This document shows positions 1 through 8,685 of a stretch of 64,000 nt of DNA, piece after piece (the stretch's first letter is position 1; each line of letters begins with the position of its first letter). A model generated the notes under the pieces. That model had not been told where the DNA came from, did not search any database, and worked only from the letters and a program-made list of their open reading frames with translations. The position numbers and the translations under genes are program-made. This DNA comes from Allobosea sp. OK403 (GTDB lineage Bacteria; Pseudomonadota; Alphaproteobacteria; Rhizobiales; Beijerinckiaceae), in contig NZ_FOQV01000003.1 in NCBI RefSeq assembly GCF_900113835.1, positions 496,001 through 560,000 of the forward strand. The letters are read 5' to 3'.

Positions 1-24
1 TTCTGGCGAGGCCGCGCGGTAACG

Positions 25-1314
25 TCAACTGCTGATGCGTTCGACCTCGGCGCCGCAGCGCGTCAGCTTCGCCTCGAGCGCCTCGAAACCGCGGTCGAGA
101 TGGTAGACGCGGTTGATCGTGGTGTCGCCTTCGGCGGCGAGACCGCCGATGACGAGCGAGACCGAGGCGCGCAGATCCGTCGCCATCACAGGAGCGCCGG
201 TGAGCTTGGCGACGCCCTCGACATAGGCGGCATCGCCGTCCAGCCTGATCTTCGCGCCCAGCCGCGCCAGCTCCTGCACATGCATGAAGCGGTTCTCGAA
301 GATGGTCTCGCGAATGCGCGAGGTGCCCTTAGCCCGCGTCATCAGCGCCATGAACTGCGCCTGGAGATCGGTCGGGAAGCCAGGGAAGGGGTCGGTGTCG
401 ACATCGACGGCGTTCAGCGCCTGGCCGTTGCGGCGGACGCGGATACCCTCATTGGTCGAGCTGATATCGACGCCCGCCTTGGTCAGAACGTCGAGCGCCG
501 ATTGCAGCAGGTCGGGACGCGCGCCTTCGAGCAGTACGTCGCCGCCCGTCATCGCGACGGCCATCGCATAGGTCCCGGTCTCGATACGGTCGGGCAGGAC
601 CGCGTGATGGGCACCGCCAAGGCGGGCGACACCGGTGACGACGATGCGCGAGGTGCCGGCCCCCTCGATCTTGGCGCCCATCTTAACGAGGCAGGCGGCA
701 AGGTCCGTCACCTCCGGCTCGCGCGCGGCATTCTCGATGACCGTCGTGCCATCGGCCAGCACGGCAGCCATCAGCGCGGTATGGGTGCCACCGACCGTGA
801 CCTTCGGGAAGCTGATCTCGGCACCCTTCAGGCCCTTGGGCGCCCGCGCCAGGGCGTAGCCGTTCTCGATGGTGATCTGCGCACCGAGTTTCTCCAGCGC
901 CATCAGCAGCAGATCGACAGGGCGCGTGCCGATGGCGCAGCCGCCGGGCAGCGAAACCTTGGCCTCGCCCATGCGCGCCAGGATCGGCGCAATCACCCAG
1001 AAGCTCGCCCGCATGGTCGAGACCAATTCATAGGGCGCGCAGGTATCGGTGATCTGGCGCGCCGTCAGAGAGATGGTCTGGCCGCTTTCGGCCGACTGGC
1101 CGATGCGCTTGCCCGCGACCGTGCGATCGACCCCCTGGTTGGACAGGATCCGCGACAGCGCCGTGACGTCGGAGAGGCGCGGCACATTGACCAGCGTCAA
1201 CGTCTCGTCCGTCAGCAGGCTTGCGATCATCAGCGGGAGAGCGGCGTTTTTCGCCCCCGAGATCTGGATATTGCCATTGAGGCGCTGGCCGCCGGTGATG
1301 CGGATCTTGTCCAT
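25..1314 (-). CDS. murA: UDP-N-acetylglucosamine 1-carboxyvinyltransferase MurA
   Basis: MurA transfers enolpyruvate from PEP to UDP-GlcNAc, the first committed step of peptidoglycan synthesis in the cytoplasm. The 429-residue product has the usual family length and starts MDKIRITGG. The active-site loop [11 protein letters not shown] carries the cysteine that fosfomycin alkylates in other MurA proteins, and the C-terminal part has the expected [11 protein letters not shown] segment. The open frame extends 39 codons further upstream, but that stretch is arginine-rich, lies outside the family alignment and overlaps a small upstream gene, so the internal ATG at 1314 is chosen. The small gene at 1373-1537 lies just upstream on the same strand and may be co-transcribed. 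Confidence 0.97.
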   Translation of the reverse strand: MDKIRITGGQRLNGNIQISGAKNAALPLMIASLLTDETLTLVNVPRLSDVTALSRILSNQGVDRTVAGKRIGQSAESGQTISLTARQITDTCAPYELVSTMRASFWVIAPILARMGEAKVSLPGGCAIGTRPVDLLLMALEKLGAQITIENGYALARAPKGLKGAEISFPKVTVGGTHTALMAAVLADGTTVIENAAREPEVTDLAACLVKMGAKIEGAGTSRIVVTGVARLGGAHHAVLPDRIETGTYAMAVAMTGGDVLLEGARPDLLQSALDVLTKAGVDISSTNEGIRVRRNGQALNAVDVDTDPFPGFPTDLQAQFMALMTRAKGTSRIRETIFENRFMHVQELARLGAKIRLDGDAAYVEGVAKLTGAPVMATDLRASVSLVIGGLAAEGDTTINRVYHLDRGFEALEAKLTRCGAEVERISS

Positions 1315-1372
1315 CGTGATGACCTGCTGGCCTGCCGCCGCGAAACGCCGGGCGGCGCATGAATTATGAGAA

Positions 1373-1537
1373 TCAGGACCGGGAGGTTTCGGCCTGGGCT
1401 TGCGATACCGGTTCCTGCGCTTTCGCCTCATCCGTGCGGCGAGCGCGAGCCTGAGCCTTGCGGCGCTTCAGGTTCTCGCGGAGGGCGGCGGCAAGGCGCG
1501 CTCTCTTCTCGTCTTCTGCGGATGGTGGGCGGTTCAC
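1373..1537 (-). CDS. small charged hypothetical protein upstream of murA
   Basis: This is a 54-residue reading frame with a GTG start, reading [20 protein letters not shown] at its N terminus. It is rich in Arg, Lys, Glu and Ala and looks helical, with an [15 protein letters not shown] basic segment in the middle. From memory, short proteins with an '[20 protein letters not shown]' flavour sit in front of murA in many Rhizobiales, which is the main reason to believe in it. It ends 58 bp before the chosen murA start, on the same strand. No strong Shine-Dalgarno sequence precedes the GTG. Function unknown; the basic segment could contact nucleic acid, but that is a guess. Confidence 0.6.
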   Translation of the reverse strand: MNRPPSAEDEKRARLAAALRENLKRRKAQARARRTDEAKAQEPVSQAQAETSRS

Positions 1538-2083
1538 GGCATCAACTCGGCATCAACGTTTCAACGCTCGGATCGCGGCGAATTCGCGGCGCATCGTTAG
1601 CCCTGGTTGTGGTTTTGAACAAGCAGGTGAGCGCGCGGCAAGACGTAAGCCCGGCAAGACGCAAACCCGCAGCCGGCCCTGTCCCGTTTCGCGACAGGTC
1701 TTCCGTGCCACAGCGGCTCATCCCGGCATCCCTCTAGCTTCGCAACGGGCTTCGCGTGGGACGCCCCGCCCCCTGAAAAGGAAACGATCCGCCGCGATCG
1801 GCAAGCTGCGAGAACGATTGTTCCGCCCTGGAGGGAACTGGCGCCCGAATCTTTCCTTCGCGGAGTGAGCCCGCCCGACAGCACGTGATTTGCTCAAGGC
1901 AAGGACACGATCGGGATCTGTTCCACATCGTTCAAGGCCTTGGTCACGACACCGGTCTGAGTTGACGATACGGAATAAAGCTTAACGAAATTAACCATTT
2001 CGATGGGATCCCGTTTACAGTTTCTTAACTTCAACTACCTTGACCGGGCGTTCTCGACGCGCGGCAACCGGGAGGTCAGCGGC
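1538..2083. other. 546-bp intergenic region without a supported gene
   Basis: This is the divergent spacer between the small murA-upstream gene and the crotonase gene. Short open frames here have no convincing composition or start sites. The last 130 bp are less GC-rich, and a TTGACG hexamer at 1962-1967 could be a -35 element for the rightward gene, but no clear -10 sits at the standard distance. Nothing else is recognised. Confidence 0.4.
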
Positions 2084-3046
2084 ATGTTCCAGTCTCTTTC
2101 GTCAGTTCCGAAGACTGGTTCCGTGACGACGCTCGACAGTTGCGACGTCATCGACGCCATCCGGCATCAGGCCGGCTTCCTGCCCGAGGTGCAGATCGAC
2201 TACGAACCCGACATCCTGACCTTGTGGGTGACGATCCGGCCGGAGCTGAAGCCGGTTTTCACGCTTCAGCTGCTCGACAGCCTGGGCAAGATTCAGCGCG
2301 CGATCTTCGCGCTATGGGGTGCGCCGGACCAATATCATCGCGCTCCGGTCCGCTTTCTCGCTTTCCGCGGAACGGGGCCGTTCTTCACGCTCGGCGGCGA
2401 TCTCGACTTCTATCTCGACTGCCTGGCCAAGAATGATCGCGCGGCGCTGGCCGAATATGCGCGGCTCTCGATCGAGGGCGCGGTCTGGAACGCCAGCGGC
2501 CTGAACGGCCTCGTGGTCACGCTCTCGACCATTCACGCCAAGGCGATCGGCGGCGGCATCGACGCGCCGCGCTCCTGCAACATCATGATCGCCGAGGAGC
2601 AGGCCTCGTTCGTCTACCCCGAAATCAAGTTCAACCATTTCCCGATCACGGCGGTCGCGATCCTGTCGCGCCGCATGGGACCGCGCGCCGCCGAGCAGAT
2701 GCTGCTCTCCGGCGAGGAGCTCAGCGCCCGCGATTTCATGGCGGCGGGCGGCCTGGAAGCCGTCGTCCCAACGGGAACGGGCGAGAGCTGGATTCGCAAA
2801 TACGCAGCCGATTCCTTGCCCATGCATGCCGCCAAGACCGCACTGTTCTCGGCCTTCAACCGCCGCGCCGGCGATCTGAAGGAGGAGCTGGAGCATCTCG
2901 GGGAGATCTGGACCAACTGCATGCTGCGGCTGAACCCCAGCGCGATCTCGAAGTTGCAACGCATCGCGCAGACGCAGGATCGCATGCTCGCTCGCGTCTA
3001 CCAACGCCCACCTGCGGTTGCAGTAAGCGCTTCGAGCGGCCGCTAA
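2084..3046 (+). CDS. crotonase-fold protein resembling DSF synthase RpfF
   Basis: The 320-residue product (from the chosen start) belongs to the enoyl-CoA hydratase/isomerase superfamily and most resembles RpfF, the enzyme that makes diffusible signal factor (cis-2-enoic fatty acids) from acyl-ACP. Visible signatures are FTLGGDLDFY (oxyanion-hole region), GGGIDAPRSCNIMIAEE and YPEIKFNHFP. In Xanthomonas RpfF the catalytic pair is Glu141 and Glu161, 20 residues apart; here the equivalent positions are Asp160 and Glu180, so the first is conservatively replaced. The ATG at 2084 follows a good GGGAGG ribosome site; an in-frame ATG at 2003 lacks one. The next gene is a c-di-GMP enzyme, a pairing also seen around rpfF in other bacteria. 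Substrate and activity are not proven. Confidence 0.8.
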   Translation: MFQSLSSVPKTGSVTTLDSCDVIDAIRHQAGFLPEVQIDYEPDILTLWVTIRPELKPVFTLQLLDSLGKIQRAIFALWGAPDQYHRAPVRFLAFRGTGPFFTLGGDLDFYLDCLAKNDRAALAEYARLSIEGAVWNASGLNGLVVTLSTIHAKAIGGGIDAPRSCNIMIAEEQASFVYPEIKFNHFPITAVAILSRRMGPRAAEQMLLSGEELSARDFMAAGGLEAVVPTGTGESWIRKYAADSLPMHAAKTALFSAFNRRAGDLKEELEHLGEIWTNCMLRLNPSAISKLQRIAQTQDRMLARVYQRPPAVAVSASSGR

Positions 3047-3192
3047 GGCTGTATTGAGGCCGTATGCGGCCCCTCCGAATTCGGAGAACACCCACACCAA
3101 ACATTTACTTCTGCCGCCATAAAGCATTTAAACGGAGCGACTTGTGGCGAGAGATGCGCGATCTCCGCTTGTCGCCGTAAAGGGCGGGAGCG

Positions 3193-5520
3193 ATGGCGGA
3201 AGCCCTCAGGCGATCAGCGGATGGCGGCTTGAGCGATCCGGGCAAGGACTTCGACCTGCCCGGCTACCGCCTGCTCGTCAGCTCGCTGTTCTCGTCGCCG
3301 GCCTCGATCGTCCCCGGCGGGATCGCCGGCATCCTGACGCCCTTTCTGTGCTGGCTCTCGAGCGACAAGCACCTGTTCCTGAATCTGACCGTTCTGGTCG
3401 CGCTGATCGTCTCGCTGCGATTGATGACGGTGATCTCCTATCGTCGGCAGGACCATTCCGAGGATGGCCTGCGCGAAACGCGGCGCTGGGATCGCGAGTA
3501 TTTCTTCGGCGCCACCGCCTTCAGCGCCGTCCTCGGCTATAGCTGCTATGCCGCGCTGGCTCTGACCGACGACGCGGCAGCGCATATCACCTCGGTCGCT
3601 TCGACGATCGCGCTCGCCTCGGGCTATGTCTCGCGCAATGCCGGGCGGCCGAAATTCGTCGCGGTGCAGATCCTGACCTTCTGCATTCCGATGGCCGTTG
3701 GCCTCATCCAGGCCCATAATGTCTACTACCAATATATCGGCTATTTCGCCTTTCTGTATGTCGCGGCCAATATCGCGATCACCAACTCGCTGCATCGTAA
3801 CCTGCTCGCGCTGAGCGACGCGACCAAGCAGTCGAAGGCCCTGGCCTCGGCGCTGCATTCGCAGAACCTGACCCTAGATGCCGCCCTCAACACCATGATC
3901 CACGGGCTTGCGATGTTCGACCGCGATCTGAAGCTCGCGGTCAGCAACGCGCCCTATCGCGCGCTCTACGGCATTCCCGAAACGCTGGCGCTGCCGGGCA
4001 CGCCATTGACCGCGATCGCCCGTTTCCTGATCGAACGCCAGATCATCGACGCCGAGCAGGTGCGCGACGTCCGGGGCGCGCTCGTGGCGGTGCAGGACAT
4101 GCAGCAGACGATGACCCGCGAGCTCCAGACCCGGGGCGGTCGCGTGCTCGTCATCACCATCGCGCCGGCGGCCGAAGGCGGCGTGCTGATGCTGACCGAG
4201 GACGCGACCGATCGGAAGGCGACCGAGGCGCGCATCGAGCAGATGGCGCGCTTCGACGAATTGACCGGGCTCGCCAACCGCTTCGAGTTCAACAACCACA
4301 TCACCGAGGCCTTCGGCCGGCTGGAGCGGACCGGCGAGGCCTTCGCCCTGCTCTATGTCGATCTGGACGGCTTCAAACAGGTCAACGACAATCTCGGCCA
4401 CGATATCGGCGATCGCGTGCTGAGCGAAACGGCGAGCCGGCTGAAGAGCAGCATTCGCGGCGGCGACCTGCTCGCCCGCTTCGGCGGCGACGAATTCCTG
4501 CTGATCCTGCCCTCGGCCAGCCACGCCGTCGTCACCAGTATCGCCCAGCGCATGATCGACGCGATGTCCAAGGTCTTCCACCTCGACACCAAGACCGTCT
4601 ACGTCACGGCCAGCGTCGGCATCGCCATGGCGCCCCATGATGGCGCGACGCCGGTGGATCTGCTGCGGCACGCCGACACCGCGCTCTACAAGGCCAAGGC
4701 CGCCGGCCGCAACACGCTGACCTTCTTCAACCCGGCCATGGCCGAGGAGATGCTTGATCGGCACGAAATCGAAGTCGATCTGCGCAAGGCCTGCGACGAG
4801 GGTGCGCTCGAACTCTATTACCAGCCGATCATCGACCTGAAGACGCATGCGATCGTGACGCGCGAGGCGCTGATGCGCTGGCACCACCCGACGCGCGGCA
4901 TGATCCCGCCCGGCGTGTTCATTCCGATCGCCGAGCAATCCGGCCTGATCGCGGCGATGGGGAACTGGGCGATCCGGCAGGCCTGCAAGGATGCGGCGCA
5001 GTGGGGCAACGAGATCGGCGTCTCCGTCAACATCTCGCCGCTGCAGTTCCGCGAACCGCGCCGCATCGTCGAAACGGTGAAGGACGCGCTGATCACCTCC
5101 CATCTCGGCTCACACCGGCTGACGCTGGAGGTGACGGAATCGCTGCTGATCGAGGACAATAAGAGCACGCTTGCCGTCATCGACGAGCTCAGGGCGCTCG
5201 GCGTGCGCTTCGCGCTCGACGATTTCGGCACCGGCTATTCCTCGCTCGCCTATCTCTCGACCTACCCCTTCGCGCAGGTGAAGATCGACCAGAGCTTCAC
5301 CCGCAACGTCCACACCAACGAAGCCTCGAAGGCGATCATCGAGGCGGTCTGCCAGCTCGCACGCCGGCTCTCGATGAATGTCGTGGTCGAGGGCATCGAG
5401 ACCGAGCAGCAGCGCATCGCTGTGCAATTGCTCGGCGCGCAGCGAGCCCAGGGCTATCTCTTCGGCCGACCCGAGCCGCTCTCGACCTTCTCCCCCGACA
5501 AGGGCCGCAAGATCGCCTGA
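3193..5520 (+). CDS. membrane PAS-GGDEF-EAL cyclic-di-GMP signalling protein
   Basis: This 775-residue protein should sit in the inner membrane: roughly residues 20-200 form about six hydrophobic segments. A PAS-like segment follows (around NTMIHGLAMFDRDLKLAVSN), then a GGDEF diguanylate cyclase domain with an intact RFGGDEF signature and an RGGD inhibitory site five residues upstream of it, then an EAL phosphodiesterase domain. The EAL domain keeps its metal and catalytic positions (EALMRW, NISPLQF, EVTES, LDDFGTGYSS, KIDQSF, EGIET), so both activities are possible. It lies 146 bp after the RpfF-like gene on the same strand. Burkholderia RpfR, the DSF receptor, also joins PAS, GGDEF and EAL domains, so a DSF-type receptor role is an attractive inference; this protein differs by its membrane-spanning N terminus. 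Confidence 0.92.
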   Translation: MAEALRRSADGGLSDPGKDFDLPGYRLLVSSLFSSPASIVPGGIAGILTPFLCWLSSDKHLFLNLTVLVALIVSLRLMTVISYRRQDHSEDGLRETRRWDREYFFGATAFSAVLGYSCYAALALTDDAAAHITSVASTIALASGYVSRNAGRPKFVAVQILTFCIPMAVGLIQAHNVYYQYIGYFAFLYVAANIAITNSLHRNLLALSDATKQSKALASALHSQNLTLDAALNTMIHGLAMFDRDLKLAVSNAPYRALYGIPETLALPGTPLTAIARFLIERQIIDAEQVRDVRGALVAVQDMQQTMTRELQTRGGRVLVITIAPAAEGGVLMLTEDATDRKATEARIEQMARFDELTGLANRFEFNNHITEAFGRLERTGEAFALLYVDLDGFKQVNDNLGHDIGDRVLSETASRLKSSIRGGDLLARFGGDEFLLILPSASHAVVTSIAQRMIDAMSKVFHLDTKTVYVTASVGIAMAPHDGATPVDLLRHADTALYKAKAAGRNTLTFFNPAMAEEMLDRHEIEVDLRKACDEGALELYYQPIIDLKTHAIVTREALMRWHHPTRGMIPPGVFIPIAEQSGLIAAMGNWAIRQACKDAAQWGNEIGVSVNISPLQFREPRRIVETVKDALITSHLGSHRLTLEVTESLLIEDNKSTLAVIDELRALGVRFALDDFGTGYSSLAYLSTYPFAQVKIDQSFTRNVHTNEASKAIIEAVCQLARRLSMNVVVEGIETEQQRIAVQLLGAQRAQGYLFGRPEPLSTFSPDKGRKIA

Positions 5521-5591
5521 ATCTCCCTCTGACGCTCTTCCGGGTCGCGCGGCCTTGATTCCGGCGGTCTCGCGACGCATCAGCAGTTGCA

Positions 5592-5641
5592 AGAGCATTG
5601 CGCCAAAAGTGGGCCCCTGTTTCTCGCAGGAGCAATGCTCT
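5592..5641. repeat. palindromic intergenic repeat, short type
   Basis: A perfect 10-bp inverted repeat (AGAGCATTGC at 5592-5601 and GCAATGCTCT at 5632-5641) encloses a core containing AAAAGTGGGC. It resembles the other short repeats at 11498 and 48029, which share the 'gcgaaaaagtggg' core. It lies in the spacer before the flavoprotein gene and could form a hairpin in RNA. There is no encoded mobility function. Confidence 0.6.
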
Positions 5642-5672
5642 CAACTTTTAGAAGCGGATCGGGAGGAGCGGC

Positions 5673-7157
5673 GTGAGCACGACCACAGCAACAGCGCCGG
5701 GACCTGCACCGCTGACGCCTGATATCTGCGTGATCGGAGCAGGCGCGGCCGGGCTGTCGCTCGCCACGGCCGCGGCTGCATTCGGCGTGCCTGTCGTCCT
5801 GGTCGAGCACGGCAGGATGGGCGGAAGCCATCTCAATGCCGGCAGCATATCGGCCAGGGCGCTCGGCGCGGCGGGCGCGCGGGCGCTGGCCGTCCGGGAG
5901 GCCGGGCGCTTCGGTATCTCGGCCGGCGGGCCGCAAGTGAACGACGTGCAAGTGAACTACCTGCAGGTCCACGACCATGTTCAGCGCGTCATTGCCGCGA
6001 TCGCCCCCAATGATTCGGCGGAGCGTCTCGGTGCGCTCGGTGTTCCTGTGATCAGGAGCGAGGCACGCTTCATCAGCCGCAGCACGGTCATGGCCGGCAA
6101 CCAGGCGATCAAGGCGCGACGCTTCGTTATCGCGACCGGCTCGCGGCCGTCCGCCCCGCCGCTTCCCGGGCTCGACGCGGTCCCGTTCCTGACCAGCGAG
6201 AGCGTGTTTTCACTGACGCGCCGGCCCGAGCGCCTGCTGGTTCTGGGCGCCGGATCGACTGGTGTCGAACTGGCGCAGGCCATGGCTCGGCTCGGCAGCA
6301 CGGTCAGTATCGTCGAGACCGGCGGCCTTTTGCGCCATGCCGATCCCGAGGCCGCGCTGATCTTGCGCCGCGCGCTGCTGCGCGACGGCATAACGCTGCA
6401 CGAGCAGGCCAGGGTGCTGCGCGCAGAGACGGTCAAGGGCGGCGTCAGGCTGGTGCTGGCAGGCCCCGACGGCGGGACCGACCATAAGCTCGACGGGACG
6501 CATCTTCTGGTCGCGACGGGGCGCGCGCCCAATATCGAGGCGCTCGACCTCGAACTTGGCGGCATCGCCAGCGACGCCGGGGGTGTGATCGTCGACAAGG
6601 GGCTGCGCACCGGCAACCGCCGTGTCTTCGCGATCGGCGACTGCGCCAGCGGGGCAGGCGGAGGGCTGCATTCCACCCATGCCGCACATGACCAGGCTGG
6701 GCATGTCTTGCGCAGCGCCTTGTTCCGCCTCCCCGTCAGGACCCATGCAACCGCGATCCCGCATGTGACCTATTGCCATCCCGAGCTCGCCAGCGTCGGC
6801 TTGTCCGAGGCGGAGGCGCGCAAGCGCAGCGCTGCGATCACCATCCTGCGCTGGCCTTATGCCGAGAACGACCGCGCCCAGGCCGAGCACGAGACCGATG
6901 GTTTCGTGAAGCTCGTCGCTGACCGACGCGGCCGCGTCCTCGGCGTCAGCATCGTCGGCGCTGGCGCAAGCGAGCTGATCGCGCCCTGGTGCATGGCCGT
7001 TCGGAAGGGCCTGACGGTCCAGGACATGGCAGCGCTCGCCTTGCCCTATCCGACCTTCTCGGAGGCCTCGAAGCGGGCCGCGATGTCCTTCTACGCGCCG
7101 CTGGCGGCCAAGCCGGGAATCCGGTGGCTCATCGGCATTCTGCGCCGTTTCGGCTAA
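5673..7157 (+). CDS. FAD pyridine-nucleotide oxidoreductase lacking the redox disulfide
   Basis: This 494-residue flavoprotein has the layout of the lipoamide dehydrogenase/mercuric reductase family: N-terminal FAD site (CVIGAGAAGLSLA), central NAD(P)H site (LVLGAGSTGVELAQAMA), the second FAD motif (VFAIGDCA) and a C-terminal dimerisation domain. The family active site CxxxxC (as in GGTCLNVGCIP) is replaced by GGSHLNAGSIS, so both cysteines are gone (His53, Ser58). The C-terminal catalytic histidine region (usually HPTLSE) reads PYPTFSE. It should therefore not use a dithiol mechanism; it may act as a simple NAD(P)H:acceptor or quinone reductase. The GTG start follows a strong GGGAGGAG site. 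A sensor kinase gene begins 11 bp after its stop, suggesting one transcript. Confidence 0.85.
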   Translation: MSTTTATAPGPAPLTPDICVIGAGAAGLSLATAAAAFGVPVVLVEHGRMGGSHLNAGSISARALGAAGARALAVREAGRFGISAGGPQVNDVQVNYLQVHDHVQRVIAAIAPNDSAERLGALGVPVIRSEARFISRSTVMAGNQAIKARRFVIATGSRPSAPPLPGLDAVPFLTSESVFSLTRRPERLLVLGAGSTGVELAQAMARLGSTVSIVETGGLLRHADPEAALILRRALLRDGITLHEQARVLRAETVKGGVRLVLAGPDGGTDHKLDGTHLLVATGRAPNIEALDLELGGIASDAGGVIVDKGLRTGNRRVFAIGDCASGAGGGLHSTHAAHDQAGHVLRSALFRLPVRTHATAIPHVTYCHPELASVGLSEAEARKRSAAITILRWPYAENDRAQAEHETDGFVKLVADRRGRVLGVSIVGAGASELIAPWCMAVRKGLTVQDMAALALPYPTFSEASKRAAMSFYAPLAAKPGIRWLIGILRRFG

Positions 7158-7168
7158 GCTCCCATTTA

Positions 7169-8626
7169 ATGCAGCAACCTGATCTCGACACGACGCAACT
7201 CTCGGTCAGCCTGCCGCGCGGCCTGACGCGGCTCGGCCTCTCGGCCAAGCTGCTGCTTTTGACCGTGCTGTTCGTGATGCTGGCGGAAATTCTGATCTAT
7301 TTGCCGTCGGTCGCGAATTTTCGGCGCAACTGGCTGAACGACCGGCTCGCCGCGGCCCAAGTCGCGGTGCTGGTGCTGGAAGGCGCCCCCAATGAACGCC
7401 TGCCCGAAGAGAGCGAGGCCCGGTTGCTGATGGGCGTCGGCGCGCGCGCCATCGCCGCCCGGGTTGGGGGGGCACGCCGCCTGCTCAGTCTCGATTCGAT
7501 ACCGCCAACGGTTGCCCGCAAGGTCGATCTGCGGGACGCGAGCTGGATGACCGCGCTCAAGGAGGCGGTCGAGATTCTGGTGGCCCCGCCGCACGACATG
7601 CCGATCCGCGTCATCGGCCAGGCCATGGGCGGGGCCGACTTCGTCGAGATCGTCATCGACGAGGCGCCGCTGCGGCGCGCGATGCTGGTCTTCTCCGCCA
7701 ACATCCTGCTGATCTCGCTGCTGATCTCCATCCTGACGGCGGGTTTGGTCTATCTCGCGCTGAACTGGATGATCGTCGGGCCGATCCGCCAGCTCGCCGC
7801 CAACGTCATGGAATTCGAGGCCGATCCGGAGAATCCGCACCGGATCATCCAGCCCTCGCAGCGCGCCGACGAGATCGGCGAGGCCGAACGGGCGCTGGCG
7901 CGCATGCAGATGACGCTGGCAGGCGAATTGCGCACCAAGAAGCATCTCGCCGAGCTCGGGCTGGCCGTCAGCAAGGTCAATCACGACCTGCGCAACATGC
8001 TGGCCTCGGCGCAGCTGATGTCCGACCGGCTGGTCGACACCCGCGACGCCAAGATCAGGCGCTTCGCGCCGCGCCTGATCGCGACGCTTGGCCGGGCGAT
8101 CGATTTCTGCCAGGCAACATTGGCCTATGGCCGCGCAGCGGAGGCGACGCCGCTGCTGCGCGAGATCGCGCTGCGCCAGCTCGTCGCCGAGCAGGCGGAG
8201 ATGCTCGGCCTGCCCGAGAATAAGCAGCTCAGCTTCGTCAACGAGGTTCCAGCCGAATTGATCGCGCGCTGCGACCCCGACCAGATGGCGCGCGTCCTGC
8301 TCAACCTGATGCGAAACTCGGTGCAGGCGCTGACGCGGGAAGGAGACGAAAGCGACGACCAGCCCATGCTGACGGTCAAGGCGCAGCAGCTCGACGGCTC
8401 AGTGCTTCTGCGCGTCACCGATAACGGGCCAGGCGTGCCCCAGCGGGCGAAGGCCAATCTGTTCCAGGCCTTTCGCGGCTCGGTGACGCCAGGCGGGACA
8501 GGGCTTGGCCTCGCCATCGCCGCCGAACTCGTCAGGCTGCATGGCGGCACAATCGAACTCGAGCCCTCGGAGACAGGGGCTGTGTTCAAGGTGACGCTGC
8601 CTGCGCGCAAGCAGAACGGGAATTGA
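7169..8626 (+). CDS. membrane sensor histidine kinase (HAMP, HisKA, HATPase)
   Basis: This is a two-component sensor of 485 residues. A transmembrane segment near residues 25-45 and a second near 175-200 flank a periplasmic sensor region of about 130 residues; a HAMP linker follows. The phosphoacceptor region reads KVNHDLRNMLASAQ, and the ATPase domain has an N box (LLNLMRNSVQAL), G1 (DNGPGVP) and G2 (GGTGLGLAIA). The ATG at 7169 lies 11 bp after the flavoprotein stop, so longer frames starting inside that gene are not used. No response regulator is adjacent, so its partner is unknown. The pairing with a redox-like flavoprotein hints at sensing of respiratory or oxidative state, which is inference. 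Confidence 0.92.
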   Translation: MQQPDLDTTQLSVSLPRGLTRLGLSAKLLLLTVLFVMLAEILIYLPSVANFRRNWLNDRLAAAQVAVLVLEGAPNERLPEESEARLLMGVGARAIAARVGGARRLLSLDSIPPTVARKVDLRDASWMTALKEAVEILVAPPHDMPIRVIGQAMGGADFVEIVIDEAPLRRAMLVFSANILLISLLISILTAGLVYLALNWMIVGPIRQLAANVMEFEADPENPHRIIQPSQRADEIGEAERALARMQMTLAGELRTKKHLAELGLAVSKVNHDLRNMLASAQLMSDRLVDTRDAKIRRFAPRLIATLGRAIDFCQATLAYGRAAEATPLLREIALRQLVAEQAEMLGLPENKQLSFVNEVPAELIARCDPDQMARVLLNLMRNSVQALTREGDESDDQPMLTVKAQQLDGSVLLRVTDNGPGVPQRAKANLFQAFRGSVTPGGTGLGLAIAAELVRLHGGTIELEPSETGAVFKVTLPARKQNGN

Positions 8627-8685
8627 GCTCGGCGGCCGTCGCTGTCATTGCAAGCGCCACGACGAGGGCTGCACAATGACGAGGG

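Noticed and set aside
100..1362. 420-codon plus-strand frame over murA
   Set aside because: Antisense shadow of murA without recognisable protein character.
2003..2083. N-terminal extension of the RpfF-like protein
   Set aside because: The upstream ATG has no ribosome site, while GGGAGG precedes the ATG at 2084 and the family is shorter.
3874..5103. 409-codon minus-strand frame over the GGDEF-EAL gene
   Set aside because: Antisense shadow; the plus strand encodes intact GGDEF and EAL motifs.
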